Assembly (NCBI RefSeq): GCF_001311785.1
Contig: NZ_BBBX01000010.1
Span: 1 to 64,000 of the forward strand
Source: Lacticaseibacillus saniviri JCM 17471 = DSM 24301
GTDB taxonomy: Bacteria > Bacillota > Bacilli > Lactobacillales > Lactobacillaceae
Reading direction: 5' to 3'
DNA length: 64,000 nucleotides
The notes under the pieces are model-generated. The model had not been told where the DNA came from. It did not search any database and saw nothing but the letters and a program-made list of their open reading frames with translations. Within the stretch, counting starts at the first letter, position 1; each line of letters starts with the position of its first letter. The position numbers and the translations under genes are program-made. This document shows positions 8,676-20,160 of this stretch, one piece after another.

Positions 8676-9338
8676 GTACATTAACTATCGAGAATCTCAC
8701 CTTCAATTATGAGCATCACCGCGTCTCGATCACGCCTCCATCAGTTTTGATAATCCCGGGCTGTCTGTTGTCTTGGGTAAGAATGGTATCGGCAAATCAA
8801 CGCTCTTCGATATTATCAGTGGCCTCGTTAAAGCCGATTCCGGTCAACGTCACGGTTTTCCAGCGCCTAAGGATATGATGTACGTTTTTCAGGATATTCC
8901 CTACACGGCAAACATCACTGGGGCGGAGTTACTCGACATGTACACGGCCATGAATCACAAGAATCCAGCATTCTCCAATGACGATTCATTCTTCGTCGAT
9001 GTCATCACACCCCTGCTATCACGCAAGCTTGGCGCCCTCTCTGGCGGTGAACTCACGCTCCTATTCGTTTACGCCTCTGCCGCGATTGATAAGGCCCTCT
9101 ACTTATTTGATGAACCACTTGCGAGTGTTGATCCCGAAAATCAAAAATGATTGTGACGATTCTAGACCAACTCAGCGCCGTCAAACCGGTGATTGTGACC
9201 TCACACAGTATCTTGCCTTTCCAAGACACATCCGCGATTTTCAAATACCTCACACCAACCGGGACAGCGTTCTCCGGTACCTACGCTGAATTAACGGCGT
9301 CACAGGATCATCTGACGGACTTCGATATTTTTTCTTGA
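8672..9338 (+). CDS. ABC transporter ATP-binding protein (two frameshifts)
   Basis: About 222 residues. Walker A is GKNGIGKST, the signature is LSGGE, and Walker B is LYLFDEP, with an H-loop serine/histidine region VTSHS near the end. One base is missing near 8723 (GTCTCG, where GTCCTCG restores HRVLDHASISFD) and one in the A run at 9146-9149 (restoring DPENQKMIVTIL). All motifs then lie in one frame. It partners the preceding permease. Confidence 0.82.
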
Positions 9339-9620
9339 GCTTGCGCACCAAGATGAACCATCGCGCTAATTGTGCCATCCATTGAGCGCACGACATCCTT
9401 ACTGAGACAGATTAAGGAACACCAGAAACTTCATTTCCAACCACTAGTCAGATTATCGTGGTTCAAAATAAAGCCGAAGAAGTCGTGACAAAAGACGCTT
9501 TGAGTGGGAGGATTAACAGGAGATTGATGCTAAAGTACGAACTTAGGATTTGAATCAATCCTAGTTAACCGGAATTCTCAGTATTTTGGACCACAATTAA
9601 TCTATTTTGTTCGGAAATTG
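9339..9620. other. Gap without a recognisable gene
   Basis: About 280 bp between the ABC ATPase and the next terminator. A short plus-strand frame around 9440-9555 (reading ...IIVVQNKAEEVVTKDALSGR...) looks protein-like but lacks a start and may be the remnant tail of a deleted gene. No RNA gene is apparent. Confidence 0.35.
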
Positions 9621-9667
9621 AAACCGGAGGTGTGACAAAACTACGTTTTGTCACACCTCCGGTTTTT
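9621..9667 (+). terminator. Perfect 20-bp terminator with TGTGACAAAA core
   Basis: AAACCGGAGGTGTGACAAAA is fully complementary to the arm beginning TTTTGTCACACC, with a five-base loop and a T tail. It is the clearest member of the shared GTGACAAAA terminator set. Confidence 0.92.
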
Positions 9668-9837
9668 ATTTTCTGAAATCGCCTTGCACGGGCGTTGACT
9701 ATTTACCATATATACTAAACATTAATATTCAATGAGTTAATTACTCGTTAATTTTCATCATTGCAATAACAATATTGTCAGTCGTGAAAATAAAGTGCAA
9801 AATAGGAGAGTTGAGGTTTTTAGGAAAGGGTTAACGT

Positions 9838-10943
9838 ATGACCGTTATTAAAAAACAGCGAAGGATCCGGTACTTCAGATTACCGTCATCCTCGCCCTCG
9901 CGAGCCTATTTTTCGCTCGCCCAAAACTTGCTGACATTAACTTCTCGACGCTTTGGTCACTGCTCGGGATGATGACAATTATCCAGATTTTTGAATACCT
10001 ACATATTCTTGATTATTGGGCGTATCGCCTGACCAGCAATGCAAACAATACCAGACAACTAACACGTCTCTTCATTGTGTTAGCGTTGGTCAGTGGGATG
10101 TTTCTGACCAACGACGTCACCGTTTTAACTTTGATTCCACTGTATTTGCGTATTGCCAAAAAATATAACCTACCAGAGATTATCCCTGTCACGCTCATCG
10201 GTATGGCAGCCAATTTCGGGAGTGCCTTTACCCCATTCGGGAATCCGCACAATATCTTCATTCTGATGCACTATCAGGTACCAGCACTCACCTTCTTTAA
10301 GTGGTCGCTGCCACTCCTGTTAGCCGACATTCTGATTCTGACCGTCTTCAGCTTCTTCGTGAAGCCAACACCTGTGCCAGAAGTGCCCGTGCGAGACATT
10401 CGCATTCAAATGCGTCCCACACTCGTCACTGTTGGCGTCGCATTACTAATTTTTGCTGGTGTATTCGGCGTCTTACCTACTTGGGTGGGCGCCATCGCCG
10501 CTGTCGCTCTCGCAATCGGCCTCAACCCCGTTATCTTGCAACACGTCGATTACGCTATTATCCTCACCTTCACAGGATTTTTCATCATCGTCAGCAACAT
10601 CAGCCAGATTCCATGGCTAGTTGCGACGCTGGGCGCCCTTGAAAAATCACCAACGTCGGTGTACCTCAGTAGCATTTTGACGAGCCAGTTCATCAGTAAT
10701 GTGCCTTCCACAGTCCTGCTTGCCAAGTTCACCCCGCACGCTGCGGCCCTCTTCTATGGGTCAAACATCGGGGGCCTGGGTTCCATTGTTGGTTCCATGG
10801 CCAATCTCTTGGTCTTCAAGCAGTACTCACAATTCGGTAACCACGATCGCAAACGGTTCTTCGCCGGCTTCACGGCCGTCAATTTTGCCGGGTTATTGAT
10901 CTTAGGGACACTCGGTTGGTTGCTTGCAATCACCGTGAAATAG
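9838..10943 (+). CDS. Ion-transporter superfamily (CitMHS/ArsB-like) anion permease (one frameshift)
   Basis: About 368 residues and around ten membrane helices. Two repeated hairpin motifs mark the superfamily: FLTNDVTVLTLIP with FTPFGNPHNIF, then FISNVPSTVLLAKF with GSNIGGLGSIVGSMANLL. Members carry citrate, arsenite or other anions out of or into the cell; the substrate here is unknown. ATG at 9838 is followed by six A where seven are needed (MTVIKKTAKDPVLQITV), so one base is missing near 9856. It is monocistronic, bounded by terminators. Confidence 0.82.
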
Positions 10944-11028
10944 CGCGGCAGGATTGACTTAAACAAAATCCAACCAATCCTTCACCGAACCGTTATGTTT
11001 ACGTCACAAATTATTCACACTCTCTGGG

Positions 11029-11034
11029 TAATAT
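11029..11034 (+). promoter_or_regulatory. Candidate -10 for the C-loop small RNA
   Basis: TAATAT lies about 10 bp upstream of the first hairpin of the candidate RNA. No convincing -35 is seen, so the promoter is tentative. Confidence 0.35.
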
Positions 11035-11035
11035 A

Positions 11036-11180
11036 GGAAACATAGAAATGAGCCACCCACTCATTTCTTTCCCAAACCCAACTTTTTCATTTTACTCCTC
11101 CAAAGTAAAAATCGGTGATTGGTCACCCAGCCAATCACCCAAATATACCTAAGCCGCCGCTACCCACGGCGGCTTTTTTG
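11036..11180 (+). ncRNA. Candidate regulatory small RNA with four C-rich hairpin loops
   Basis: About 140 nt of noncoding sequence folds into four consecutive hairpins. Stem GAAATGAG/CTCATTTC (11045-11067) has loop CCACCCA. Stem TTTTAC/GTAAAA (11090-11110) has loop TCCTCCAAA, the exact complement of a GGAGGA ribosome site. Stem GGTGATTGG/CCAATCACC (11114-11139) has loop TCACCCAG. Stem AAGCCGCCG/CGGCGGCTT (11151-11175) has loop CTACCCA and a T tract, forming the terminator. The linker TTTCCCAAACCCAAC is also C-rich. Unpaired C-rich loops that pair with Shine-Dalgarno sequences are typical of Firmicute sRNAs such as RsaE, csRNAs and LhrC; this RNA is not one I can match by sequence. It sits between the anion permease and a lipoprotein gene. 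Confidence 0.6.
11151..11180 (+). terminator. Terminator of the candidate small RNA
   Basis: AAGCCGCCG and CGGCGGCTT pair perfectly around CTACCCA, followed by TTTTTT. It has the highest GC content of any hairpin here and a clear rho-independent form. Confidence 0.9.
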
Positions 11181-11304
11181 TGCGACGAATTCACAATGCG
11201 ATTTGCTTACTCCGATACTTTACTATACGATTATATCAAGTGAATATATTTCATTTTCTAAAAAATATTTTTAAGCGATGAAATGAAAGGTGTGAAATAT
11301 CTTT

Positions 11305-12120
11305 ATGGGTAAGAAGATCAGTACGATAGCTACTGCGTTGGGTGTCATTTTTCTGCTAATTGGCTGTCAGCAAGCAACATCAAAAAGTAATGGCTCATCT
11401 GCTATTGCTTCTTCAAAAAGTATCTCCTCTTGAGTCTAAAGAAAAAACGGTTTTAAAAACTGCATCGGTTAATCGCGCAGCATACAAAAAGCAGATTAGT
11501 CAGGTGCCATCAAAAACAATTAAATCCGATTATGCCGTCGATTCCACACCAGATACACTGACTGGCTTAATGGCAGATACCAGCGCTACGGTTGAAGGCA
11601 TTATTCAGGAAGTTAAGGCAGATTACAGGCCTAACTCATCGATGGTTACCTCTACATACAGTGTCTATATCCAAAAGGTCTATGCTGGTGATAAACATTT
11701 AGTGGGGCAAACCCTGACACTCACTGCATTCGGTGCTTCGCCAGAAATAAAGACATTTATCATGATTATCAGCAAAAGAACTATATTCCAAAGGATGAAA
11801 AATTAACAGATAAGGAACTACAAGCCACAACTTATGTCAAAGAGAATGGCTGGGCGTTGGCTGAGCCTGGTGATCAGATTTTCGTCCCCTTAGCTAAGAA
11901 TGTCTATAAAGGTCAAACATACTATGTCGCTTTGACGCCAGAAATGATGTTTTATAAAGCAATGGGGACTGATAAATATGTGATGCATACTGCTGCCGGT
12001 CCTGCAGCAATGCGGTCAAAGAAATCTACTGATTCGGCAGTCCCTAAGAACGCATCAGAAACACCAGCTGAAACTAAGCTGCAACAAGACATCAATGCAC
12101 TGGTTGATAACGCTAAGTAA
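11305..12120 (+). CDS. Secreted lipoprotein of unknown function (two frameshifts)
   Basis: About 271 residues. ATG at 11305 starts a lipoprotein signal peptide: MGKK, a hydrophobic core, then the lipobox LLIGC, with Cys at residue 22 as the lipid anchor, followed by a Ser-rich linker. The rest is extracellular with no motif I recognise; it includes ATVEGIIQEV and GQTLTLTAFG strands that suggest a beta-rich fold. One base is extra near 11431 and one is missing near 11745. An inverted repeat TTTCATTT/AAATGAAA just upstream includes part of the ribosome site. Confidence 0.6.
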
Positions 12121-12130
12121 AGAGTGAACG

Positions 12131-12176
12131 ACAAAAACCCGCCACAAACCGAATCCGATTTGTGGCGGGTTTTTGT
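12131..12176. terminator. Perfect 18-bp bidirectional terminator
   Basis: ACAAAAACCCGCCACAAA pairs with TTTGTGGCGGGTTTTTGT. It serves the lipoprotein gene and the convergent small membrane protein. Confidence 0.9.
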
Positions 12177-12187
12177 ATGGCTTACGT

Positions 12188-12376
12188 TCACAATTTGAAC
12201 AAATGCCAGAAGCCGCTGCGCTCTAACACTGTGGCAACGATGATGACCAACACCGTGATTCCCGTGCCTTGCCATGAAAACCAATGGCCGGCAGCCGCAA
12301 ACGCTGGATTGAGCACATAGAACAAATACGCGTACACTAACACATCAAAAAACAAGAAGATTTTTCGATCCGTCAT
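12188..12376 (-). CDS. Small membrane protein, 62 aa
   Basis: ATG at 12376 with GAGGGGG about 7 bp upstream. Two hydrophobic segments (residues about 6-24 and 38-54) separated by a polar loop. Function unknown; it follows the 98-residue membrane protein gene on the same strand with a 177-bp gap. Confidence 0.5.
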   Translation of the reverse strand: MTDRKIFLFFDVLVYAYLFYVLNPAFAAAGHWFSWQGTGITVLVIIVATVLERSGFWHLFKL

Positions 12377-12553
12377 TCTGATTGCCCCCTCGATAAAGAC
12401 ATATACCAGAGCTACATTTTATAGCTGTAGCATAATCGCAAAAGTGTGCAATGGCAAGCATGGTTCCCCTAACAAAATTGTCATACCGCTATCGACCAAT
12501 ATCAATTAATTTATGTCAGCCAATCATCCATAACTTTTTCTTCGTTGCAGTAC

Positions 12554-12850
12554 TCACCTAAATATTAACCCTAGTCCAAATATTAAGAGGACATAAACTA
12601 TCAATAGAACAAACACTGCAATGAATATCGCCAACACTTTATTGGGCATCCATTGAGAAAAAAGTTGAATGAACGGATCCGCGTACAGCAGCATCGCCGT
12701 ACTGAGAAATCCGTAGCCCAGTTCGTTGATGGCCAAGGCACGAAGAATAATACCTATAACTAGGACAAGCGTTGAAATCGCCAATTCGAGTTCAATGGCT
12801 TTTCCGTCAGGTAAGTTAAGCAGTTTTTGTAAATAGGATTTATTCTTCAT
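12554..12850 (-). CDS. Membrane protein, 98 aa, unknown
   Basis: Start ATG at 12850 with AGGAGG 8 bp upstream. A polar N-terminus of about 20 residues is followed by three hydrophobic segments (about 22-40, 46-58, 70-97). No family is recognised. It lies just downstream of the tyrosine phosphatase gene and may be cotranscribed with it. Confidence 0.6.
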   Translation of the reverse strand: MKNKSYLQKLLNLPDGKAIELELAISTLVLVIGIILRALAINELGYGFLSTAMLLYADPFIQLFSQWMPNKVLAIFIAVFVLLIVYVLLIFGLGLIFR

Positions 12851-12926
12851 TTGTCATGTCCTCCTGGCTATTACAAGCGAACCCATCCAGCGTAATCTAC
12901 TGGTATCACAATCTGAAAGCTGGTGA

Positions 12927-13757
12927 TTAATCGAGGTAGGTTTGCTTCAGTTGCGCAATCATGGCGTCATCGATTCCCAACCATTCGTTGAGGTATCGAG
13001 TCGTGTCGCCCCAATTGGTCTTAATCAACTGCCGCGCGTGTTCGAGGTAGGCCGGTTGGACCGTCATGCGATCGTGTACCACTCTCAAAACGTTATCCCC
13101 CGCGCCGGCATCACGCAGTTCTTGTTGGCGGCGATTCACGCGCGCCTGACCGAATTCATTACTGATCAAATAATCTGCGGTAATCGTCGCTTGATCCACG
13201 CCCAACGCAGAGAGTAAGAGAAAGGCAGCAATCCCGGTGCGATCCTTACCCGCGCTGCAGTGAAAAATCACACTCTGATCGGCTGCCGTGTTCTTCAGTA
13301 CTGTCGCAAAGAAGCCACGATAGGCCTCCCGCGCACTTTCCGCCGTAATCAGCCCCTGATACACATTGAGCATCCGCTGATAACCCATATCTGCTGGTGC
13401 GTCTTTCAAATTCTGAATGACGAAACGAGCATCATCATTCCCCGCATCTTTGACTGTCGCTGCATCTTCACTCTGCTTGGAATTCGGCATGGCAGTGAAA
13501 GTGGGCAGCCAAAGATATTCAGCTCCTGCTGGGACACGATCCGGCCGCGGTGTGACCTCATCTTTTGAGCGGAAGTCGATATCATAACGCAGGCCGTAAT
13601 CACTGAGAAACTGCATGTCCTCAGGTAACAACTGATTCAACGCCCCTGAACGAATCAGCTTATGCATGCGCACATGTTGGCCGTCCATCGTTTGATAACC
13701 GCCCAACTCGCGAAAATTGCGCCCGCCTGTGATTGGTAATGCCTTATCTGTCTGCAT
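12927..13757 (-). CDS. Tyrosine-protein phosphatase (DSP-type, phosphatase 3 family)
   Basis: 276 residues. The catalytic P-loop is HCSAGKDRTG (CX5R, Cys near residue 168), and the N-terminal GGRNFRELGGY motif is typical of bacterial Tyr/Ser phosphatases of the IphP/LptpA type. Such enzymes act on phosphotyrosine or phosphoinositide-like substrates; no signal peptide is seen, so it is predicted cytoplasmic. ATG at 13757 has AGGAGG upstream. Confidence 0.9.
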   Translation of the reverse strand: MQTDKALPITGGRNFRELGGYQTMDGQHVRMHKLIRSGALNQLLPEDMQFLSDYGLRYDIDFRSKDEVTPRPDRVPAGAEYLWLPTFTAMPNSKQSEDAATVKDAGNDDARFVIQNLKDAPADMGYQRMLNVYQGLITAESAREAYRGFFATVLKNTAADQSVIFHCSAGKDRTGIAAFLLLSALGVDQATITADYLISNEFGQARVNRRQQELRDAGAGDNVLRVVHDRMTVQPAYLEHARQLIKTNWGDTTRYLNEWLGIDDAMIAQLKQTYLD

Positions 13758-13894
13758 GCCATGTCCTCCTATTAATTGTTGTCTGTTACTTCAATTATAC
13801 TCGAAAAGCGTCCGGGACACGGATTAAATAACATTCGTTTCGCACAATTGAATAGCTGACAAACAAAATGCACAAAATTCTTTATTTAAGACCT

Positions 13895-13908
13895 TGAATG
13901 CGTTATCA
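13895..13908 (+). promoter_or_regulatory. cre-like CcpA site 1 upstream of glpK
   Basis: TGAATGCGTTATCA matches the cre consensus TGWAANCGNTNWCA at 13 of 14 positions. Confidence 0.6.
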
Positions 13909-13922
13909 TACTTGTGTGGGAA

Positions 13923-15480
<1,558 letters not shown>

Positions 15481-15503
15481 GTTAATAGGAGGAATTATCT
15501 ACC

Positions 15504-17330
15504 ATGGCATTTTCTAAACAATCACGCAAACAAACGATTGAAAATCTCAAGAACACCCCGCTAGATCTCTTGATTGTCGGTGGTGGGATTACCGGTGCCG
15601 GTGTGGCGATTCAAGCCGCTGCTTCAGGCATCAAGACTGGTTTGATTGAAATGCAGGACTTCGCTGAAGGGACATCATCCCGGTCAACAAAGCTGGTTCA
15701 CGGTGGGATTCGTTACCTCAAGACATTCGATGTCGGCGTTGTCGCTGATACCGTTCAAGAACGGGCCGTTGTTCAAGGGATTGCACCTCATATTCCACGG
15801 CCTTTCCCAATGCTGTTACCTATCTATGACGAACCGGACTCCACTTATGATATGTTCAGTGTCAAAATCGCGATGGATCTCTATGACCGCTTAGCTGGGG
15901 TTACGGGTACCCAATACGCGAACTACACTATCTCACGTGAAGAAGTCTTGCAACGCGAACCTGGCCTGAAGAAGGACAAGTTATTGGGCGGTGGCGTTTA
16001 CCTCGACTTCGTGAACAACGATGCACGCCTGGTGATTGAAAACATCAAAGAAGCCGATGAATTAGGCGCCATGGTGGCGAGTCACGTTGAAGCTGTCGGT
16101 GTCTTGCATGATGACAACGGCAAGGTTATCGGGTTACAAGCCAAGGATAACTTGACCGGTGAAACCTTTGATATTCATGCCAAGTTAGTCATCAACACAA
16201 CAGGTCCTTGGGTTGATAAGTTCAAGGCACTGGATAAGGGCGAAACCTTCACGCCAACGCTGCGGCCAACCAAGGGGGTTCACTTAGTTGTCGATGACAG
16301 TCGTCTGCAAGTGCCACAACCCACCTACTTTGACTCAGGTGCCGACGATGGCCGGATGATCTTCGTTGTCCCTCGTGAAGGTAAGACTTACTTCGGGACA
16401 ACCGATACTGACTTTACCGGTGATTACGAACATCCAACGGTTGAACAACCCGATGTTGATTACCTGTTAGCAGCGATTAATAACCGTTATCCAGAAGCCG
16501 ACATCAAGCTCGACGATATCGAAGCAAGCTGGGTTGGTTTACGGCCACTGATTGCGGCTAACGGTAGCTCCGACTATAACGGTGGTGGCGCCAACGCTGG
16601 GAAGGTTTCTGATGACTCCTTCAACGCCCTGATCCACACCGTCAACGAATTCGAAGACAAGAAGGCAACCCGTGAAGATGTTGAGCACGCCATCAGTAAC
16701 TTGAAGACGGCTCACGCTGAAGAAACACTCAGCCCATCACAAGTTTCCCGTGGGAGCGCGTTGAACCGTTCCGATGACGGCATCATCACTTTATCTGGTG
16801 GTAAGATTACGGATTATCGGAAGATGGCTGCCGGGGCATTAGCCTTGATTCGCACCATCCTTGATTCCGAATTCAACGTGACAACCAAGGAAATCGACAG
16901 CAAGAAGCTGCAAGTTTCCGGTGGTCATTTCGATCCAACCAACGTTGAAGAAACCATCAAGTTCTACACTCGGATTGCTAAGGAAGTTGGCATGAGTGAA
17001 AAAGAAGCCACAGACTTGGCTAACCGTTTTGGTTCTAACACGGGTCGCGTGGTGACCTATGTTCAAAATGGTGCCGCTGACGGCTTGAGCCTGAAGGAAA
17101 CCATCAGCCTGCGTTACTCCGTCAATGAAGAAATGGCACTCACCCCTGTCGACTATCTGTTGCGGCGGACAAATGCCATCTTATTCCACGCAGACACCTT
17201 GCCTACTTTAGTAGAACCTGTTGTTGCTGAAATGGGTCGCTTACTCGATTGGGATGCGAATGAGCAAGCTGCACAATTGGCTAAGACCAAGGAAGTTATT
17301 GCGGAAACACAATTGGACGCATTGAAATAG
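15504..17330 (+). CDS. glpO: Alpha-glycerophosphate oxidase
   Basis: 608 residues, matching the oxidase (GlpO) length of lactic acid bacteria. The FAD dinucleotide-binding loop is LIVGGGITGAGVAIQAAASG (residues 23-42), followed by GTSSRSTKLVHGGIRYL. Residues about 355-410 carry the extra insert that distinguishes soluble GlpO from respiratory GlpD. It oxidises glycerol 3-phosphate to dihydroxyacetone phosphate, passing electrons to O2 and forming H2O2. AGGAGG lies before ATG 15504, 23 bp after glpK, so the two are one transcript. Confidence 0.93.
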   Translation: MAFSKQSRKQTIENLKNTPLDLLIVGGGITGAGVAIQAAASGIKTGLIEMQDFAEGTSSRSTKLVHGGIRYLKTFDVGVVADTVQERAVVQGIAPHIPRPFPMLLPIYDEPDSTYDMFSVKIAMDLYDRLAGVTGTQYANYTISREEVLQREPGLKKDKLLGGGVYLDFVNNDARLVIENIKEADELGAMVASHVEAVGVLHDDNGKVIGLQAKDNLTGETFDIHAKLVINTTGPWVDKFKALDKGETFTPTLRPTKGVHLVVDDSRLQVPQPTYFDSGADDGRMIFVVPREGKTYFGTTDTDFTGDYEHPTVEQPDVDYLLAAINNRYPEADIKLDDIEASWVGLRPLIAANGSSDYNGGGANAGKVSDDSFNALIHTVNEFEDKKATREDVEHAISNLKTAHAEETLSPSQVSRGSALNRSDDGIITLSGGKITDYRKMAAGALALIRTILDSEFNVTTKEIDSKKLQVSGGHFDPTNVEETIKFYTRIAKEVGMSEKEATDLANRFGSNTGRVVTYVQNGAADGLSLKETISLRYSVNEEMALTPVDYLLRRTNAILFHADTLPTLVEPVVAEMGRLLDWDANEQAAQLAKTKEVIAETQLDALK

Positions 17331-17398
17331 AAGTGCGACAAAAGGTGGAATGAGCATCAAGTTTCACTAACACGTTAATCGGAACAACCGATTGACCC

Positions 17399-17443
17399 AA
17401 AAGGGGTTGTGGCAGAATTGAATCATTGTCGCACACCCCTTTT
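17399..17443 (+). terminator. Terminator between glpO and glpF
   Basis: AAAAGGGG pairs with CCCCTTTT, with upper stem TTGTGGCA/TGTCGCA, followed by TTTTGTT. glpF therefore probably has its own promoter. Confidence 0.7.
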
Positions 17444-17455
17444 GTTAGATTAAAA

Positions 17456-17469
17456 TTGAAAACGTTAAC
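17456..17469 (+). promoter_or_regulatory. Perfect cre (CcpA) site upstream of glpF
   Basis: TGAAAACGTTAACA matches TGWAANCGNTNWCA at all 14 positions, 35 bp before the glpF start. It implies catabolite repression of glycerol entry. Confidence 0.85.
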
Positions 17470-17503
17470 AATTGAGCAAATCGGTTAATAAGGAGGAGAA
17501 ATT

Positions 17504-18220
17504 ATGAGTGATGTCATGACGCAAGCACTCGGTGAATTCATCGGAACATTCATCCTGGTCGTACTTGGTGATGGTGTTGTTGCCGGTGTTTCACTGAACA
17601 AGACAAAGGCACAAGGCGCCGGCTGGAATGCGATTGCTATCGGGTGGGGTCTCGCGGTCACACTTGGGGTATACGCATCGAGTTATCTCGGCCCTGCCCA
17701 CCTGAACCCAGCTGTCACAATCGGTTTTGCCGCAATCGGCAAATTCCCATGGGCTGACGTCCCAATCTTTATCATCGCCCAAGTCGCTGGTGCTTTCTTA
17801 GGTGCCGTGTTGGTATGGCTGCAATACCTGCCACACTGGCAAGAAACAAAAGATCAAGCTGCTATTTTAGGAACATTCGCGACCGGACCTGCTATTCGCA
17901 AGCCAGCCGCAAACTTATTCAGTGAATTCTTCGGCACTGTTATTCTGGTCTTTGGATTGTTAGCATTCACCCGCGGCAAATGGACAGAAGGATTGAATCC
18001 AATCGGTGTCGGCCTTTTGATTACCGCTATCGGTTATTCCCTCGGTGGGACCACCGGCTACGCGATCAACCCTGCCCGGGATTTCGGTCCACGGTTAGCC
18101 CACGCGGTCTTACCAATCGCCAACAAGGGTGAGTCTGACTGGGGTTACAGCTGGATTCCAATCGTCGGCCCAATTCTCGGTGGGATCGTCGGTGCTGTCT
18201 TGTTCAACGTCTTACCATAG
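17504..18220 (+). CDS. glpF: Glycerol uptake facilitator (aquaglyceroporin)
   Basis: 238 residues of the MIP family. The two pore motifs are present: HLNPAVTIG in the first half and GYAINPARDFGPR in the second, the latter with Asp after NPAR as in glycerol facilitators rather than water channels. Six membrane helices. AGGAGG precedes ATG 17504. It admits glycerol passively for phosphorylation by GlpK and has its own cre site. Confidence 0.95.
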   Translation: MSDVMTQALGEFIGTFILVVLGDGVVAGVSLNKTKAQGAGWNAIAIGWGLAVTLGVYASSYLGPAHLNPAVTIGFAAIGKFPWADVPIFIIAQVAGAFLGAVLVWLQYLPHWQETKDQAAILGTFATGPAIRKPAANLFSEFFGTVILVFGLLAFTRGKWTEGLNPIGVGLLITAIGYSLGGTTGYAINPARDFGPRLAHAVLPIANKGESDWGYSWIPIVGPILGGIVGAVLFNVLP

Positions 18221-18221
18221 T

Positions 18222-18254
18222 AAAAAGGAGTTGCGATCATCGCAACTCCTTTTT
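18222..18254. terminator. Bidirectional terminator, glpF and ABC permease
   Basis: AAAAAGGAGTTGCGA pairs with TCGCAACTCCTTTTT between convergent genes. Confidence 0.88.
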
Positions 18255-18258
18255 CGTT

Positions 18259-19292
18259 CTATTCAGTAACACTCCCCCGCCAGCGCTCACCATAGATCTG
18301 CCAGCCCATTACCCCTGCCAGGCCGATGACGATGGCAAAAGGTTCCCACGAGTAATATCTAAAACTCGTCATTACAGCAAACGTGCCCACCAACAAGAGA
18401 ACGGCAAATACGAGATTCCAGCGTGGAAAAGCGAGAAGCGTCGTTCGCCCTTCGTATGAGAGCCGTCCGGCAAGTCGCACATACCACAGTGACAGCCCAG
18501 CAATGAGCACCAAGGCCAATATGATGACGCCAACAGTGTAGGCGCCTGGATTATACAACCAGTCGAGGCTCAGGTCACGGTGATTAGCTAATGTGACATG
18601 GCAGGTCGTTAGCATGAAACTCACAAAGAAGCCATAAAACAAGGCTGCTAGCGCACTGTTGATGATTGTGCCTAGTACAATCCCCATCAATAACCACACA
18701 TTGGTGACGACCTGATTCAAAACTAAGACGGCCAAACCGCTGATGAATGTCAAATGAATGTTCTGACTCGCAACTTGTGTGAACAAGGTTGTGAACCACA
18801 CGACTTGATTCAACAACACAACAAGGTTAAACGCAAGCAGCCAGGTCATCAATTGTGTGGTATTCACTTTTCGGTTCTTAATGCCGCTCCCACGCATCCA
18901 CTCATTGAAGTGATTGCGGCGGCCAAAGAGTGCGAAAATTACACCAATCATCAGTGAGACGATGGCAACTAACCCTGAATCCGGGGTTAGCTGTTCACCT
19001 TGAGTCCCCTTTGTCACTTCAAATTTCTGTTCACTCGTTCGGGTAAACACCGCATCCCGTCGGTTCACGTAATCGTTGATAGATTGATGATCTAGCGACA
19101 ATGTCACCCGAAGATCATGCTGATTCTTATCATGAGCGATTTGCGCAGCCGTTGGTTCATGCTTTGTTGATAGTAAACATTTGTTGTCAGCAATGAGCTG
19201 TTCATCCAAGCAAAGAGAATCCCAAACACGAGCAGTGCGAGTAACAAGAAGCGATATCGATAGAAAATTATACGCCCAGGTTTGTTTGTCAT
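18259..19292 (-). CDS. ABC-2-type transporter permease (one frameshift)
   Basis: About 344 residues. A basic N-terminus and first helix (IIFYRYRFLLLALLVFGILF) precede a roughly 120-residue external domain, then about six membrane helices. ATG at 19292 overlaps the ATPase stop at 19289. One base is missing in an A run near 19170 (plus-strand TTT), which otherwise separates residues 1-42 from the rest. With the upstream GntR and ATPase genes it forms a YtrA/YtrB/YtrC-like unit, often induced by cell-wall antibiotics; that function is inferred from layout. Confidence 0.78.
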
Positions 19293-20160
19293 TTTGCATC
19301 CTCCACATTCAGCTTGAATAAATCAACCAACGTTAAACTCATCGGCTCCATCAAAATCGGTTGCGCGGCCCGCAAGTTCGCATCAATCGTCTCCGTATAG
19401 TTGGTGAAGACCACTTCAAATACCCGACCCGTTTGTGCGATGATATGACCCTGGTTCACAACCTCGGGGACGACATTATCCTGAAACACCAACTGCAGTT
19501 TTTGGGCGTGCTGTCGCAGGGTTTCCAGATCATATTCACCCGCAATATGCGTGTCCTTCAGCATGTAAACCCGATCGCTCAGACCATCCAATTCATCGAG
19601 ATCGTGGGAAGCTAATAAGAATGCCCGATTATGATCCGTGACCTCTTGCAGAATCAGCGCCAAAATCTGTTGGCGGACGATGATATCTAACCCTTCGAAT
19701 GGTTCATCCAATAAGATATAAGGCGCGCCGCTTGCGACTGCCAATCCAATCCGCACATAGGCCTTGAGCCCGCGCGATAATTGGTTATACCGCTGCTTTG
19801 GTCCCAAATTGTTGCTGGCCATCAATGTCCAAAATCGCTTGGCGTCAAACTCGGGATAGACCATCTGCGCCATATTGACCGCAAATTGTAGGCTCTCCTG
19901 CGCAAAATAGAGATGCTGATCATCGAGAAAGAACACGCGCGGATAAAAGCTCGGATCAACGTCCACATCGCGTTCATCAATGATGACCTGCCCCGCTTCA
20001 GGCAGATACTGATGCATGATTGTTTTGAAGAGCGTTGTTTTCCCCACACCATTGCGGCCAATGAGCCCGACAATTTCACCGGGTGTCAGCACGATATCGA
20101 TGTCAGAAAGAATTTGTCGTTCTTGAATTTTTTGCTTAATGCTTTAACCACCAGACTCAT
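19289..20160 (-). CDS. ABC transporter ATP-binding protein, YtrB-like (one frameshift)
   Basis: About 290 residues. Walker A GRNGVGKTT, an LSRGLKAYVRIG variant of the signature, and Walker B YILLDEPFEGLD are present. The signature LSRG replaces LSGG, common in this subfamily. The ATG at 20158-20160 overlaps the GntR stop (ATGA). A run of six A on the minus strand near 20128 needs a seventh to connect MSLVVKALSKK to IQERQILSDIDIVLTPG. Middle gene of the GntR-ATPase-permease operon. Confidence 0.85.
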
